From NVTR01 sp036480115 (lineage in GTDB: Bacteria; Pseudomonadota; Alphaproteobacteria; Rhodobacterales; Rhodobacteraceae): a stretch of DNA of 64,000 nt. A program made the position numbers and the translations under genes. Under the pieces are notes generated by a model. The model ran no database searches. It saw only the letters and a list, made by a program, of their open reading frames with translations, and was not told the origin of the DNA. Of the stretch, positions 16,916 to 26,299 are shown piece after piece. The stretch lies in the NCBI GenBank assembly GCA_965224795.1, contig CBDDAE010000001.1, positions 1 through 64,000 on the forward strand, given 5' to 3'. How positions within the stretch are numbered: position 1 is the stretch's first letter; the number at the start of each line of letters is the position of its first letter.

Positions 16916-18775
16916 TTAGTTATCTATAATTTGCACGGCTTTGAAACTGTCGTTTTCGGCCAAGATTTTACCCAACCAAGGCGTTTCTGCGTGCAATATT
17001 GCAAACTTAGCCCCGTAGCGTTCAGCAGCGGTTTCCAGGTTGGGGCTTTGTTTATAAAGAATTTTCATTTGGTTTAGGGCAGGGAACCCACCCCCGGAAA
17101 TTGGGCCATAAAGTGCGTCTATTCTGGCGCGCCACTGGGCCATAGCGCTGTCTTCAAACGGAATGGCCAGAAAATTTACTACCACTGGTCGTTCGGCCAA
17201 CGTGTAAAAAACTATTAAGTCAGGTGGGATCATCCAGACTGATCCGACCGGGCTGACTTTTTTGGCCATCCTGGCAATATCAAATTCGTCGCCGCTTAAG
17301 TCCGGCCATTGATACTGAGACCGAAAACTTTCAATGCCAAAAATTCCATTGTGGCGCATGGTCACCGCGCCTGCCAATGACGCCGCTACTACTCCTGCCG
17401 CAGTCAATGTTCCAAGCAACGACCGCCAAGGCAATATATATATGCTGCCAAGGGCAATCAGGGCAACCAAGGCACGTAGGGATTGATCATCAATGCCAAA
17501 TTTTCGTTGCAACATTACGGCTAGTATTAAAACCGGAATACTTATGAGTATCTGCAAGACATTGGAAATATTTAACAATCGAAAACCAAGCCAGGTTATC
17601 AAAACCATCAACGCAACATATGGGTTTGCATCTGCGCTGGCTACAACCACCGCTGCCACCAATGCCAGCGGTGCCAAGGCAAGCGCGCCCAGCCATTGCC
17701 CGGCAGCCCAACCAAAATATAGAAAACCCAACCACTTAAGGACCATGAGCATCCTGAATACTTGCGCGGTTACCCATATGCGCGAATGCTGAATATCAAC
17801 AAACCACAGGCTGGCAGCGCAAAGGACCAACACCATCAAAACAGCAGCCCAAAGGGCGAAAACCGGACGTGAAACAGAATACTGACCTGTATGGATCACT
17901 GCCAATGCGGTCATGGTCGCCAGGAAGGCACCTGCTTGCAGCCAAGCTCTATTGTCGAATTCCAAACCCAGATAATGATGTGGCGCCCGAAATTGTGCGA
18001 TGATTGAAAAGAATTCTTCGTTTGATAGTTTTGCGCCCCCGGTTCCGATAGAAGGCAGAACCCATAATACAATTAGTGACAGAACGAATAATAAGACCGC
18101 ACCAATCAGGGCAAGCCAGCGCACTGGTTCTTGTGTTTGGAAGAAAAACAACGACGCCCCCACGCCCCCAAACCCCAGCAACGTTATTTCAGCCCCGATT
18201 GTAGGGTGGAATGCGCTGGCCAAAGCCCCAAAAAAAGCGCCCAGCCAATACCGGCTTTCCAGCATAAAATAGATAGCAAATAGCGCCAGAGGTATCGCAA
18301 TATTGGCGGGTTGAAAGCTATCAAACCTTAAGTATCCGGCAAAGCCCAGATGAAAACTCGCATTTACAACGGCCAGCGTGGCCGCCAATGCCGCCCCTAA
18401 AGCTGTTGTTGAAAACACTTTGGTGGCGGTTAAAAATGTCACCAGTCCCAAGGTGAAACTGGAGAGGATGGACATAATCTGCATTAAAACTGGAAGCGAA
18501 ACCCATCTTTCCAGAGACGCGAAGAATGCTGCATAATAATACCTTGGCTGGCCCAGGACAGCAGCGCTATCAACAAAAAAATCCCCTGGCAGGTAGTCGG
18601 GGTCGAACAGTCTCTGAATTACAGGGATCTGTTCGGCCTGATTTCCATATCCAAATTGAGCGCCAATCAAGGGTAGCAGTGAAAGCAAGGCCAAATAGAA
18701 TAGATCAGTTCCGGTAATTTTCAGAAATGGCACTGTATGTGCAGCTTTTTGAATACCTGGATCTTGCAATTTCAC
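16916..18775 (-). CDS. Large polytopic membrane protein, GT-C-like or DUF6798-like
   Basis: 619 residues with roughly 12-14 hydrophobic segments and a soluble C-terminal part of ~150 residues. After a short N-terminus comes LFYLALLSLLPLIGAQ and then YGNQAEQIPVIQRLFDP-DYLPGDFFVDS, an acidic loop of the sort seen in GT-C membrane glycosyltransferases after helix 1. The periplasmic tail has WMIPPDLIVFYTLAERP-VVVNFLAIPF. I cannot place it in a named enzyme family with certainty. It is divergent from the CDP-sugar operon (start codons 255 bases apart), which also encodes GtrA and faces a GtrB-like enzyme, so it could be the GtrC-type transferase that uses the polyprenyl-linked sugar. That is inference. 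Confidence 0.55.
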   Translation of the reverse strand: MKLQDPGIQKAAHTVPFLKITGTDLFYLALLSLLPLIGAQFGYGNQAEQIPVIQRLFDPDYLPGDFFVDSAAVLGQPRYYYAAFFASLERWVSLPVLMQIMSILSSFTLGLVTFLTATKVFSTTALGAALAATLAVVNASFHLGFAGYLRFDSFQPANIAIPLALFAIYFMLESRYWLGAFFGALASAFHPTIGAEITLLGFGGVGASLFFFQTQEPVRWLALIGAVLLFVLSLIVLWVLPSIGTGGAKLSNEEFFSIIAQFRAPHHYLGLEFDNRAWLQAGAFLATMTALAVIHTGQYSVSRPVFALWAAVLMVLVLCAASLWFVDIQHSRIWVTAQVFRMLMVLKWLGFLYFGWAAGQWLGALALAPLALVAAVVVASADANPYVALMVLITWLGFRLLNISNVLQILISIPVLILAVMLQRKFGIDDQSLRALVALIALGSIYILPWRSLLGTLTAAGVVAASLAGAVTMRHNGIFGIESFRSQYQWPDLSGDEFDIARMAKKVSPVGSVWMIPPDLIVFYTLAERPVVVNFLAIPFEDSAMAQWRARIDALYGPISGGGFPALNQMKILYKQSPNLETAAERYGAKFAILHAETPWLGKILAENDSFKAVQIIDN

Positions 18776-19030
18776 GGTCCACCAATTGTACTTTTAACAC
18801 CTTGGATTTGAATGCAGATACCACCTGTATAGGTTTGGTGCAAAGCATTGGCATAGTTGAACATTTTCGAACTTAATTGGAAGAAAATTTTTCTATTGTT
18901 GATATTTACAACGTTGCGCATAGAAATCCGTGCATTTGGCAACGTTTTGCCGCAATTTGCCACGCAATGATCTATATACGCGCCAACAACACCCCGGGCA
19001 CGGCCTTTTGGTATCGATGGAGACGATTTG

Positions 19031-19804
19031 ATGAAATGTGTAATTCTTGCAGGTGGTCTTGGTACGCGGCTTTCTGAAGAAACTGTCAAAATCCCCAAAC
19101 CCATGGTGGAGATTGGTGGCCGGCCAATTCTTTGGCACATCATGAAAATATATGCGGCCCACGGAGTTACTGAATTCATCGTTTGTTTGGGCTACAAGGG
19201 ATATGTCATTAAAGAATATTTTGCCAATTACGTGCTGCACAGTTCTGACGTCACTATCGATCTTAGGTCAGGTGAAATGGAAATTAGCCACACACAATCG
19301 GAACCATGGCGCGTGACGTTAATAGATACCGGTTTTGACAGTATGACGGGTGGTCGCCTGCGCCGAGTTTTGCCATTGGTTCAAGATGACGAAGCGTTTT
19401 GCCTAACCTATGGGGATGGGGTCGGGGATGTTGATATTGCTTCCTCAATTAATTTTCACAAAGACCACGGCAAAAAGGCAACCGTAACATCTGTTCCACC
19501 ACCACGGCGCTTTGGTCAATTGATTATGGAAGACGACAAGGTCATTGATTTTTCGGAAAAACCAATCGGCGATGGTGGCCAGATAAACGGAGGGTTCTTT
19601 GTTTTGTCACCTGATATTGGGGATTACCTGGAAGATGATAGTACGATCTGGGAGCAGGGGCCTCTGCAACGATTGGCCGCCGATAAACAACTGATGTCAT
19701 TTCGCCATTCGGGTTTCTGGCAGCCCATGGACACCATTCGCGAAAAGCAGGAACTGGAAGAACACTGGGCTACAGGTAAAGCCCCCTGGAAGGTTTGGGC
19801 GTGA
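19031..19804 (+). CDS. rfbF: Glucose-1-phosphate cytidylyltransferase
   Basis: 257 residues. Makes CDP-glucose from CTP and glucose-1-phosphate, the entry step to CDP-linked deoxysugars. The N-terminus CVILAGGLGTRLSEETVKIP is the nucleotidyltransferase signature with the RfbF-specific SEET; KPMVEIGGRPILWHIM and YGDGVGDVD (metal ligand) follow, then FSEKPIGDGGQINGGFFV. ATG at 19031 is seven bases after GGAGA. Its stop overlaps the next start (GTGA), so it heads a translationally coupled operon running to 23439. The ~255-base upstream gap should carry the promoter. Confidence 0.92.
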   Translation: MKCVILAGGLGTRLSEETVKIPKPMVEIGGRPILWHIMKIYAAHGVTEFIVCLGYKGYVIKEYFANYVLHSSDVTIDLRSGEMEISHTQSEPWRVTLIDTGFDSMTGGRLRRVLPLVQDDEAFCLTYGDGVGDVDIASSINFHKDHGKKATVTSVPPPRRFGQLIMEDDKVIDFSEKPIGDGGQINGGFFVLSPDIGDYLEDDSTIWEQGPLQRLAADKQLMSFRHSGFWQPMDTIREKQELEEHWATGKAPWKVWA

Positions 19805-20880
19805 CACCCGGGTTTTGGAAAAATCGCCGGGTTCTGGTTACAGGGCACACCGGGTTCAAAGGCGCTTGGCTGTGCATGTGGCTAACCCAAATGGGCGCTA
19901 AGGTCAGCGGTTTGTCAAAGCCAGCTGAGGGCGATCCCAATCTTTGGAATTTGTTAAACCTGACGGACGTGAAACACTATGTCGGGGATGTCAGTGACTT
20001 GATGGACGTGGAAAACGTTTTGGCACGAGAGCAGCCGCAGATTGTTTTACATCTGGCCGCTCAGGCATTGGTACGTCGTTCCTACAAAACACCGCTAGAA
20101 ACGTTTTCGACAAATGTTATGGGCGTGGTGGCATTGCTTGATGCCATTACCCGCAGTGATTCTGTGCATGCCTGCGTGATCGTAACTTCAGACAAATGTT
20201 ACCAGAACAAAGAAAATAACGTTGCCTTTAAGGAAACTGATCCCATGGGCGGCGATGATCCTTATTCAGGCTCCAAAGGGGCGGCGGAATTGGCAACGTC
20301 TTCTATGCGCCACAGCTTTTTTGCTTCACATACAAAGGATGGTCACCGATGCAATGTAGCGTCTGCCCGGGCCGGTAATGTAATTGGCGGCGGTGATTGG
20401 TCCGAAGATCGTTTGATCCCAGACATCATTCGTGGCTGTCTTGGCCCAGATCAGGCGGCTTTAATAAGGTCACCAAAATCAGTGCGCCCGTGGCAACATG
20501 TATTAGAGCCGTTGCATGGTTATCTGTTATTGGCTGAAAAACTATGTGTAGATGGCGCGACTTTTGCCCAAGGCTGGAATTTTGGTCCTACAAGCGGCGA
20601 TGAACGACCGGTGATTGATGTAGCGGATGCAATTGTAAAAGCTTTGGGAAAGGGCTGTATTGAAATTGCCCAAAATCAACCTGACCTGCATGAAGCGAAA
20701 TTACTGACCCTTGATAGCACGAAAGCCAAAAAGCTTGGTTGGTCGGCAAAATTGGATTTTGCAACAACCGTCGAAATGACAGCATCCTGGTATGGTGATT
20801 GGGCCGTTGGTGGCGATCCGGCAAGTCTTTGTCGCGAACAAATTAAACAATATTTGAAAGTTTGTGGCGCAGAAATATGA
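19801..20880 (+). CDS. rfbG: CDP-glucose 4,6-dehydratase
   Basis: 359 residues; converts CDP-glucose to CDP-4-keto-6-deoxyglucose. NRRVLVTGHTGFKGAWLCMW is the distinctive RfbG NAD site, followed by LHLAAQALVRRSY, VTSDKCYQN (the Lys-containing loop of this subfamily) and DPYSGSKGAAE with the catalytic Tyr and Lys. The GTG start at 19801 overlaps the rfbF stop by four bases. The usual next enzyme for 3,6-dideoxysugars (RfbH dehydrase) is absent; a C-methyltransferase follows instead, pointing to a branched 6-deoxysugar. Confidence 0.92.
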   Translation: MTPGFWKNRRVLVTGHTGFKGAWLCMWLTQMGAKVSGLSKPAEGDPNLWNLLNLTDVKHYVGDVSDLMDVENVLAREQPQIVLHLAAQALVRRSYKTPLETFSTNVMGVVALLDAITRSDSVHACVIVTSDKCYQNKENNVAFKETDPMGGDDPYSGSKGAAELATSSMRHSFFASHTKDGHRCNVASARAGNVIGGGDWSEDRLIPDIIRGCLGPDQAALIRSPKSVRPWQHVLEPLHGYLLLAEKLCVDGATFAQGWNFGPTSGDERPVIDVADAIVKALGKGCIEIAQNQPDLHEAKLLTLDSTKAKKLGWSAKLDFATTVEMTASWYGDWAVGGDPASLCREQIKQYLKVCGAEI

Positions 20881-22115
20881 CAAACACTCTGACCTGCAGA
20901 CATTGCAATACTCCGCTTACCCAATCTCTTGTCGATCTGGGGTTGTCGCCATTGGCCAATTCATATGTGCCCTTGGAAAACAAAGACTTGCCCTGTGCCA
21001 CATATCCGCTACATGCCCGCGTCTGTAGTAATTGTTATTTGGTTCAGGTTGAAGACGCCGTTCCAAAGGATAAGATTTTTTCAGACGAGTACGCCTATTT
21101 TTCAAGTTTTTCTGACAGCTGGCTTGCCCATTGCAAAACCTACGTTAACGAAATGACGGATCGTCTGGCGTTAACAAAAGATGACCTGGTCATCGAAATA
21201 GCTTCAAATGACGGGTACCTGTTACAGTATTTTGTTGAGCAAAACATCCCGGTTTTGGGCATTGAACCTGCTGCAAATGTAGCGGCCGTTGCGCAAAAGA
21301 ATGGTGTTGAAACCCGGGTTGATTTTTTCACAAATGCATTGGCAAGTTCATTGGTGGATGAAGGAATTCAGCCAAGTTTGATTTGTTCTGCAAATGTGTT
21401 GGCCCATGTGCCGAATATCAACGATTTTGTCCAAGGCATCGCGACGCTGCTAACAGGTGACGCGGTGTACACTGTTGAATTCCCGCATCTTTTGAAATTG
21501 ATTGAAAATGTTCAGTTTGATACGATCTACCACGAGCATTACACCTACCTGTCGCTGACATCTGTTGAAAAAATATTCGAAAGTTCTGGTTTGCGTGTCT
21601 TTGATGTTCAACCTCAAACAACACATGGTGGATCGCTGCGGGTTTTTGCCTGCCAACAGACGGCAAGCTATAACCAAAGTCCTGCAGTTGCATCAGTGCG
21701 TGAACAGGAACACCGTGCAGGTCTGACCTCGGAATTGGGTTATCAGGGTTTTGAACAGAAAGTTCGAGCTGTGCGTGCGGGCCTGCTTGAATTTTTAAAT
21801 CAGGCCAAGACCGATGGAAAAACTGTCGCGGCTTACGGGGCGGCGGCAAAAGGAAATACGCTGCTAAACTACTGCGATGTAAATACTGATTTGATCTCTT
21901 ACTGCGTTGATCGAAACCCAGCCAAACAAAACACACTTTTGCCGGGCAGCCACATCCCGGTGTTTAATGTTGATCAATTGCGCAAAGAACGCCCGGACTA
22001 TGTATTGATCCTGCCATGGAACCTCAAAACTGAAATTGCGGCGCAGCTGACAGACCTGGCTGATCAGGGATCAAAATTTGTGACACCCGTGCCGGCGATT
22101 GAAATTTTCAGCTAA
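20877..22115 (+). CDS. Sugar C-methyltransferase, SAM-dependent (zinc-binding / Methyltransf_13-14 type)
   Basis: 412 residues with the three-part plan of nucleotide-sugar C-methyltransferases (TylC3/NovU-like). An N-terminal zinc site has CRHC near residues 6-9 and CSNC further on; a Rossmann SAM domain has VIEIASNDGYLLQYF and GIEPAANVA; a C-terminal domain has AYGAAAKGNTLLNYC and YCVDRNPAKQNTLLPG. These enzymes methylate carbon 3 (or 5) next to the keto group of 4-keto-6-deoxysugars. ATGA overlap with rfbG couples the two, so the likely substrate is CDP-4-keto-6-deoxyglucose. That substrate is inferred from context only. Confidence 0.85.
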   Translation: MTNTLTCRHCNTPLTQSLVDLGLSPLANSYVPLENKDLPCATYPLHARVCSNCYLVQVEDAVPKDKIFSDEYAYFSSFSDSWLAHCKTYVNEMTDRLALTKDDLVIEIASNDGYLLQYFVEQNIPVLGIEPAANVAAVAQKNGVETRVDFFTNALASSLVDEGIQPSLICSANVLAHVPNINDFVQGIATLLTGDAVYTVEFPHLLKLIENVQFDTIYHEHYTYLSLTSVEKIFESSGLRVFDVQPQTTHGGSLRVFACQQTASYNQSPAVASVREQEHRAGLTSELGYQGFEQKVRAVRAGLLEFLNQAKTDGKTVAAYGAAAKGNTLLNYCDVNTDLISYCVDRNPAKQNTLLPGSHIPVFNVDQLRKERPDYVLILPWNLKTEIAAQLTDLADQGSKFVTPVPAIEIFS

Positions 22116-23002
22116 TGGGCAAGCGGGTCCTTGTCACCGGGGCCACAGGACTAATCGGCCGTATGACAATTGCCCCGTTGCGGGCTCTTGGCTATGAAGT
22201 CATCGCCCTAAGTCGTAAAGCCAATGTTCCCGCGGCAGTTGAGACCCTGGCGTGTGATTTATTGGATGCGTCATCGCGCACCAAAGCATTACAAAAAGCC
22301 CGGGCCAGCCATCTTTTGCACCTGGCCTGGTATGACGGGCCTGAAAATCGCTGGACAGCGCCGCAAAACCGCGATTGGGGACAGGCAACTGTAAAGTTAG
22401 TACGTGAATTTTCCCAAGCCGGTGGACAACGGGTTGTCTGTATGGGGAGTTGTGCTGAATATGATTGGGCGCAAGAAGTATTGCGTGAAGATTCCCCCCT
22501 AAATCCCGCCAGTTTGTATGGTAAAGCCAAAGCCGACACCAGCAATGTGGTAATGGATTTGGCTAAGGAAACCGGGCTTTCGATAGCTTGGGCACGGGCA
22601 TTTTTTTGTTATGGGCCGGGGGAACCAAAGGGGCGATTGCTGGGGGACCTGTTACTTGGTCTAAGCAAAGGCGAAAATGTCCCCTGTACCGACGGTCTGC
22701 AGCAGCGGGATTTTTTGCACAGCTCTGACTACGGCCGGGCATTGGCGACGGTTTTGGACAGTGATCACGCCGGTCCAGTTAACATTGCAAGCGGGCAGGC
22801 GGTTGAGGTGCGCGCACTCATAACAATTGCGGCCCGATTGATGGGGGCGCCGGAATTAGTCCAACTTGGAGCGCTAAAAAGACCAGCCAGTGATGCGGCT
22901 TGCATAAGGGCCGATATTTCCAGATTAGACACGCTTGGTTTCAAGCCAGAATTTTGCCTAAAAACTGGATTGAAAAACTGTGTTGAAGAGTTTGGTAAAT
23001 GA
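22115..23002 (+). CDS. NAD-dependent sugar epimerase/reductase (SDR)
   Basis: 295 residues. GKRVLVTGATGLIGRMTI at the N-terminus is the dinucleotide site; SCAEYDW and YGKAKADTSN supply the Ser and the Tyr/Lys pair; FFCYGPGEPKGRL and RDFLHSSDYGRAL are typical sugar-SDR C-terminal motifs. Its start shares one base with the stop of the C-methyltransferase (TAATG). By position it should reduce the 4-keto group of the methylated CDP-sugar and finish the donor. It could instead be an epimerase. Confidence 0.82.
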   Translation: MGKRVLVTGATGLIGRMTIAPLRALGYEVIALSRKANVPAAVETLACDLLDASSRTKALQKARASHLLHLAWYDGPENRWTAPQNRDWGQATVKLVREFSQAGGQRVVCMGSCAEYDWAQEVLREDSPLNPASLYGKAKADTSNVVMDLAKETGLSIAWARAFFCYGPGEPKGRLLGDLLLGLSKGENVPCTDGLQQRDFLHSSDYGRALATVLDSDHAGPVNIASGQAVEVRALITIAARLMGAPELVQLGALKRPASDAACIRADISRLDTLGFKPEFCLKTGLKNCVEEFGK

Positions 23003-23439
23003 CCCCAAAAAAACCAAACATAAGTAAAGAAAAATCTCTGCGCCGTTTTTCCAAGTTCATTCTGATCGGGTTGGTAAACACTGTTTTCGGGTATGCGGTT
23101 TTTGCAGTCCTGATCCTGTTAAAAACACCACCACAACCAGCATTGGCAATGACCTTTGTGATTGGCGTTGCCTGGAACTATATGTTTCACGCTCGATTGG
23201 TTTTCGGGCAAAGCGGTTTCAACGGCATTCCCGCCTATATCGGCAGCTATTTACTGATTTACGGCTTTAATTCTATCGGCCTTGGCTTTTTGCTAAGAGT
23301 TGGCTTTAATCCACTTACAGCGCAGGCATTATTGGCCCCGATTGCAGCAGTTTTCTCGTTTGTGCTAATCACCAAAGCTTTGACAGGGCATTTCCCGTTT
23401 GTCAGTTCATCCCCAACAGAAAAACCAAAAGAGAATTAG
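22999..23439 (+). CDS. GtrA family membrane protein (polyprenyl-phosphate sugar flippase)
   Basis: 146 residues with four hydrophobic helices. RRFSKFILIGLVNTVFGYAVF is the GtrA signature start. Such proteins are thought to turn polyprenyl-phosphate-linked monosaccharides across the inner membrane so a periplasmic enzyme can decorate a glycan. The gene overlaps the epimerase by ATGA and its end overlaps by four bases the end of a convergent GtrB-like glycosyltransferase. This links the CDP-sugar operon to periplasmic glycan decoration. Confidence 0.85.
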   Translation: MTPKKPNISKEKSLRRFSKFILIGLVNTVFGYAVFAVLILLKTPPQPALAMTFVIGVAWNYMFHARLVFGQSGFNGIPAYIGSYLLIYGFNSIGLGFLLRVGFNPLTAQALLAPIAAVFSFVLITKALTGHFPFVSSSPTEKPKEN

Positions 23440-24404
23440 GTGCTTTTGGTTTTTCTCTTGGGTTTAGCGTCGATGTTCACACGTTCTCTTTCAACCACCA
23501 TTGGCCCGCCACGCACCTGATTATGGATTGCTGTGACGTATTCGCCCAACATGCCAATAAACAACAATTGGATACCGGACAGAAAGAACAATGCGATGAT
23601 AATGGTGGTTATCCCACGCGATGCCACCTCTGGATTTATAAAATAGTAGAGAACCGAAAAAATCGAAAATGCGATACTCGCTAGTGAAATAACCAAACCA
23701 GAAATTGTGCAAAACCGCAGTGGCGCGCGGGTAAATGAAAAAATACCGTTCAACGCCTGATCCACCAGCATAAAAAAGCTGTGCTTTGAAACCCCACGCT
23801 CGCGTTCACGCCATGTGTAGGGAACAATAATCCGGCGAAAGCCAAGTGACGCAATTATACCGCGTATATACGGATACTGGTCTTTGTGTTCCAGCAGAGC
23901 ATCCATGACTTTACGGTCCAGAAGTTGGAATTCACCGACATCAGGAGAGATTTCAAAATCGGATAAACGGTTCACGATACGGTAAAATAGTTTTCGAACC
24001 GAACGCATGACAAAACCTTCTTCCCGACCAGTTCGGGCACCAGCGACAATTTCATATCCCTGTTCCCATAGATTAACAAATTCCGGAAGCAAATCAGGTG
24101 GATCTTGCAAGTCAACGGGTAACATTACCAATACAGCGTCGCCTGTTGTATACTTTAGCCCGTTGAAAGAAGACCGAAAAATTCCAAAATTTCGGGCATT
24201 CACCACTAGTTTAACCGCCGGGTCCTTGGCTGCAATTTCTTTTAGTATTTCCACGGTTTGATCGGTTGATGAGTTATCAATAAATATGTGTTCGCGCCGA
24301 TACTTTTTTAGTGGCCCATCAAACAACTCTTTCACAATGCGATAGCATTCTTCAACGTTTTCTTGCTCATTGTAACAAGGCGAAGATATTGAAATCGTTT
24401 TCAT
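23436..24404 (-). CDS. GT2 polyprenyl-phosphate glycosyltransferase (GtrB/DPM1-like)
   Basis: About 322 residues. The GT-A domain has ISISSPCYNEQENVEECY, IFIDNSSTDQTVEIL, ARNFGIFRSSF and VMLPVDLQDPPDLLPEF, where DLQDPP is the metal/donor motif of the DPM1/GtrB group; RKLFYRIVNRLSDFEI and YTWRERERGVSKHSF are also typical. Two C-terminal membrane helices (around residues 230-290) anchor it. It moves a sugar from a nucleotide onto polyprenyl phosphate. ATG at 24404 is preferred to a GTG two codons upstream. Placement tail-to-tail with GtrA supports a shared pathway. Confidence 0.88.
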   Translation of the reverse strand: MKTISISSPCYNEQENVEECYRIVKELFDGPLKKYRREHIFIDNSSTDQTVEILKEIAAKDPAVKLVVNARNFGIFRSSFNGLKYTTGDAVLVMLPVDLQDPPDLLPEFVNLWEQGYEIVAGARTGREEGFVMRSVRKLFYRIVNRLSDFEISPDVGEFQLLDRKVMDALLEHKDQYPYIRGIIASLGFRRIIVPYTWRERERGVSKHSFFMLVDQALNGIFSFTRAPLRFCTISGLVISLASIAFSIFSVLYYFINPEVASRGITTIIIALFFLSGIQLLFIGMLGEYVTAIHNQVRGGPMVVERERVNIDAKPKRKTKST

Positions 24405-24596
24405 TGTCACAAAGGTCCGTCGTGATTTCGTTCGAAAAATTGTACATCAATCCCCTGCCAATGGCAGAAGTTTTTTTATTGCGGCAATAATTGTTGCGGG
24501 ATTTGTACAATTGGACGATCAGCTGCTCATCAAAGCAATATTGGCGCCGGGATAGTCTTGACCAGGCTGATCGGTTTGACTACCTGAAGCCTGTTA

Positions 24597-24670
24597 GCGG
24601 GTGTAGCTCAATGGTAGAGCAGCAGCTTCCCAAGCTGAATACGAGGGTTCGATTCCCTTCACCCGCTCCA
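24597..24670 (+). tRNA. tRNA-Gly (CCC)
   Basis: A 74-base tRNA with encoded CCA. Acceptor GCGGGTG pairs with CACCCGC, the D-arm is GCTC/GAGC, the anticodon loop is TTCCCAA with CCC at positions 34-36, and the T-arm is GAGGG-TTCGATT-CCCTT. Its sequence is close to E. coli tRNA-Gly(CCC). It lies between the glycan locus and pgi. Confidence 0.95.
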
Positions 24671-24687
24671 ACTATTTTACAGCTGTA

Positions 24688-26298
24688 TTAACGCGGGTTT
24701 CGCAGGAACCTTACTAACATTTGGGTGGAACCGTCCTTGTCTTTTGCGCTTTGTTCGCCGCTGACCACGGGTTGCAAAGCAACAGCCAACTCCTTGCCCA
24801 GCTCAACCCCCCATTGATCATAGGAATTGATGCCTAATATGACGCCTTCAACAAAGACACGGTGTTCATATAATGCAATAATTTGGCCCAAAACCTTGGG
24901 CGTTAGTTGTTGGTATACTAGTGTTGTTGAGGGGCGGTTGCCGGGGAAAACCCGGTGGCGGGCTTGTTTTTCAAGTTCTGTCCCGCTTAAGCCTTTAGCC
25001 TGCATCAGGGTGCGGGCCTGATCCAGATCACGGCCACGCATCAATGCTTCTGACTGGGCCAGACAATTGGCAATCAGCAGTTCATGCTGCCCACTAAGTT
25101 CGGGTTCATGCCCCCTTGCCGCGATCATGAATTCGCATGGTACAATCCGGGTGCCCTGGTGGATCAGTTGGTAAAACGCATGTTGGCCATTGGTGCCGGG
25201 CTCACCCCAGACCACGGGGCCGGAATGGCCGGGCAGGTCAGTGCCATCCATGGCAACACGTTTGCCATTGCTTTCCATTTCCAGCTGCTGGAAATAGGCA
25301 GGCAGGCGGGACAGGCGCTGGTCATAGGGTAGTACAGCGCGGGTAGCGTAGCCGCAAACTTGGTTATGCCAGATGCCGGAGAGGGCCAGCATAACAGGCA
25401 TGTTTTCACCAAAAGGCGCGGACTTGAAATGTTGATCCATGGATTGGGCACCGGCCAAAAACTCTGTGAATTTTTCGGGTCCAATGGCCAACATAAGTGA
25501 CAGACCGATAGGGCCCCAAAGCGAATATCGCCCGCCGACCCAGTCTTCAAAGCCGAAAACGCGGGTTGGATCGATACCCCATTCGGTCGTTTTTGCCTCG
25601 GCAGAGGACAGGGCGACAAGGTGTTTGCCAATGTCTTTGGCATCTATTTTTGTTTGCAACCAATCCTTTGCCGTCTGAGCATTGGTCATGGTTTCTATGG
25701 TGGTGAAGGTTTTTGAGGCGATGATGATCAGTGTGGTGGTCGGGTTCAGGCCCTTTAGTGTGTCATGGATATGCGCTCCATCGACGTTGGATACAAAATG
25801 ACAACGGGGGCCGCTGTGATAGGGCGCAAGCGCCAGGTAAGCCATGGCCGGCCCAAGGTCAGAGCCGCCTATGCCGATGTTGACGATATCTGTGAAGGGC
25901 TGGTTCTTTGCAGTTTGGATTGAGCCGTTGCGGATGCCAGAGGAAAATTTGCCCATTCGTGTTAAGGTGTTTAGCACTTCCGGCATAACATCGCTGCCGT
26001 CCACCAGCACTGGCGTGGCATCCAGATTGCGCAGGGCAATGTGCAGTACTGCGCGCCCCTCGGTTTCATTGATGATGTCGCCTTCGAACATGGCGTCATG
26101 CTTTGCAGCCAGGTTGGCGGTTTCGGCCAGTTCCAGCAGTAATGTGCGGGTTTTGGCGTCTATGTTAGTTTTGGAGTAGTCAAATAACATGCCGTCGGTT
26201 TGGACCGCAAAATCGGTAGCACGGGTGCCACCAAATAGATCCAGGATCGACCGGTCTTTTTTAGATTCAAAGTGTTGAGATAATTTCTTAATGTTCAT
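24688..26298 (-). CDS. pgi: Glucose-6-phosphate isomerase
   Basis: 536 residues, near the usual ~550. Interconverts glucose-6-phosphate and fructose-6-phosphate in the cytosol. Family motifs are present: VNIGIGGSDLGPAMAYLAL, FVSNVDGAHIHDTL, IASKTFTTIETMTNA, FGFEDWVGGRYSLWGPIGLS (signature) and GINSYDQWGVELGKELA. It starts one base after the stop of pgl, as last gene of the zwf-pgl-pgi operon, an arrangement found in bacteria that use the Entner-Doudoroff route and recycle fructose-6-phosphate. Its end faces tRNA-Gly. Confidence 0.96.
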   Translation of the reverse strand: MNIKKLSQHFESKKDRSILDLFGGTRATDFAVQTDGMLFDYSKTNIDAKTRTLLLELAETANLAAKHDAMFEGDIINETEGRAVLHIALRNLDATPVLVDGSDVMPEVLNTLTRMGKFSSGIRNGSIQTAKNQPFTDIVNIGIGGSDLGPAMAYLALAPYHSGPRCHFVSNVDGAHIHDTLKGLNPTTTLIIIASKTFTTIETMTNAQTAKDWLQTKIDAKDIGKHLVALSSAEAKTTEWGIDPTRVFGFEDWVGGRYSLWGPIGLSLMLAIGPEKFTEFLAGAQSMDQHFKSAPFGENMPVMLALSGIWHNQVCGYATRAVLPYDQRLSRLPAYFQQLEMESNGKRVAMDGTDLPGHSGPVVWGEPGTNGQHAFYQLIHQGTRIVPCEFMIAARGHEPELSGQHELLIANCLAQSEALMRGRDLDQARTLMQAKGLSGTELEKQARHRVFPGNRPSTTLVYQQLTPKVLGQIIALYEHRVFVEGVILGINSYDQWGVELGKELAVALQPVVSGEQSAKDKDGSTQMLVRFLRNPR

Positions 26299-26299
26299 T

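Noticed and set aside
19031..23439. A 3,6-dideoxysugar (tyvelose/abequose-type) pathway
   Set aside because: The required RfbH-type dehydrase and its reductase are missing; a C-methyltransferase is present instead.
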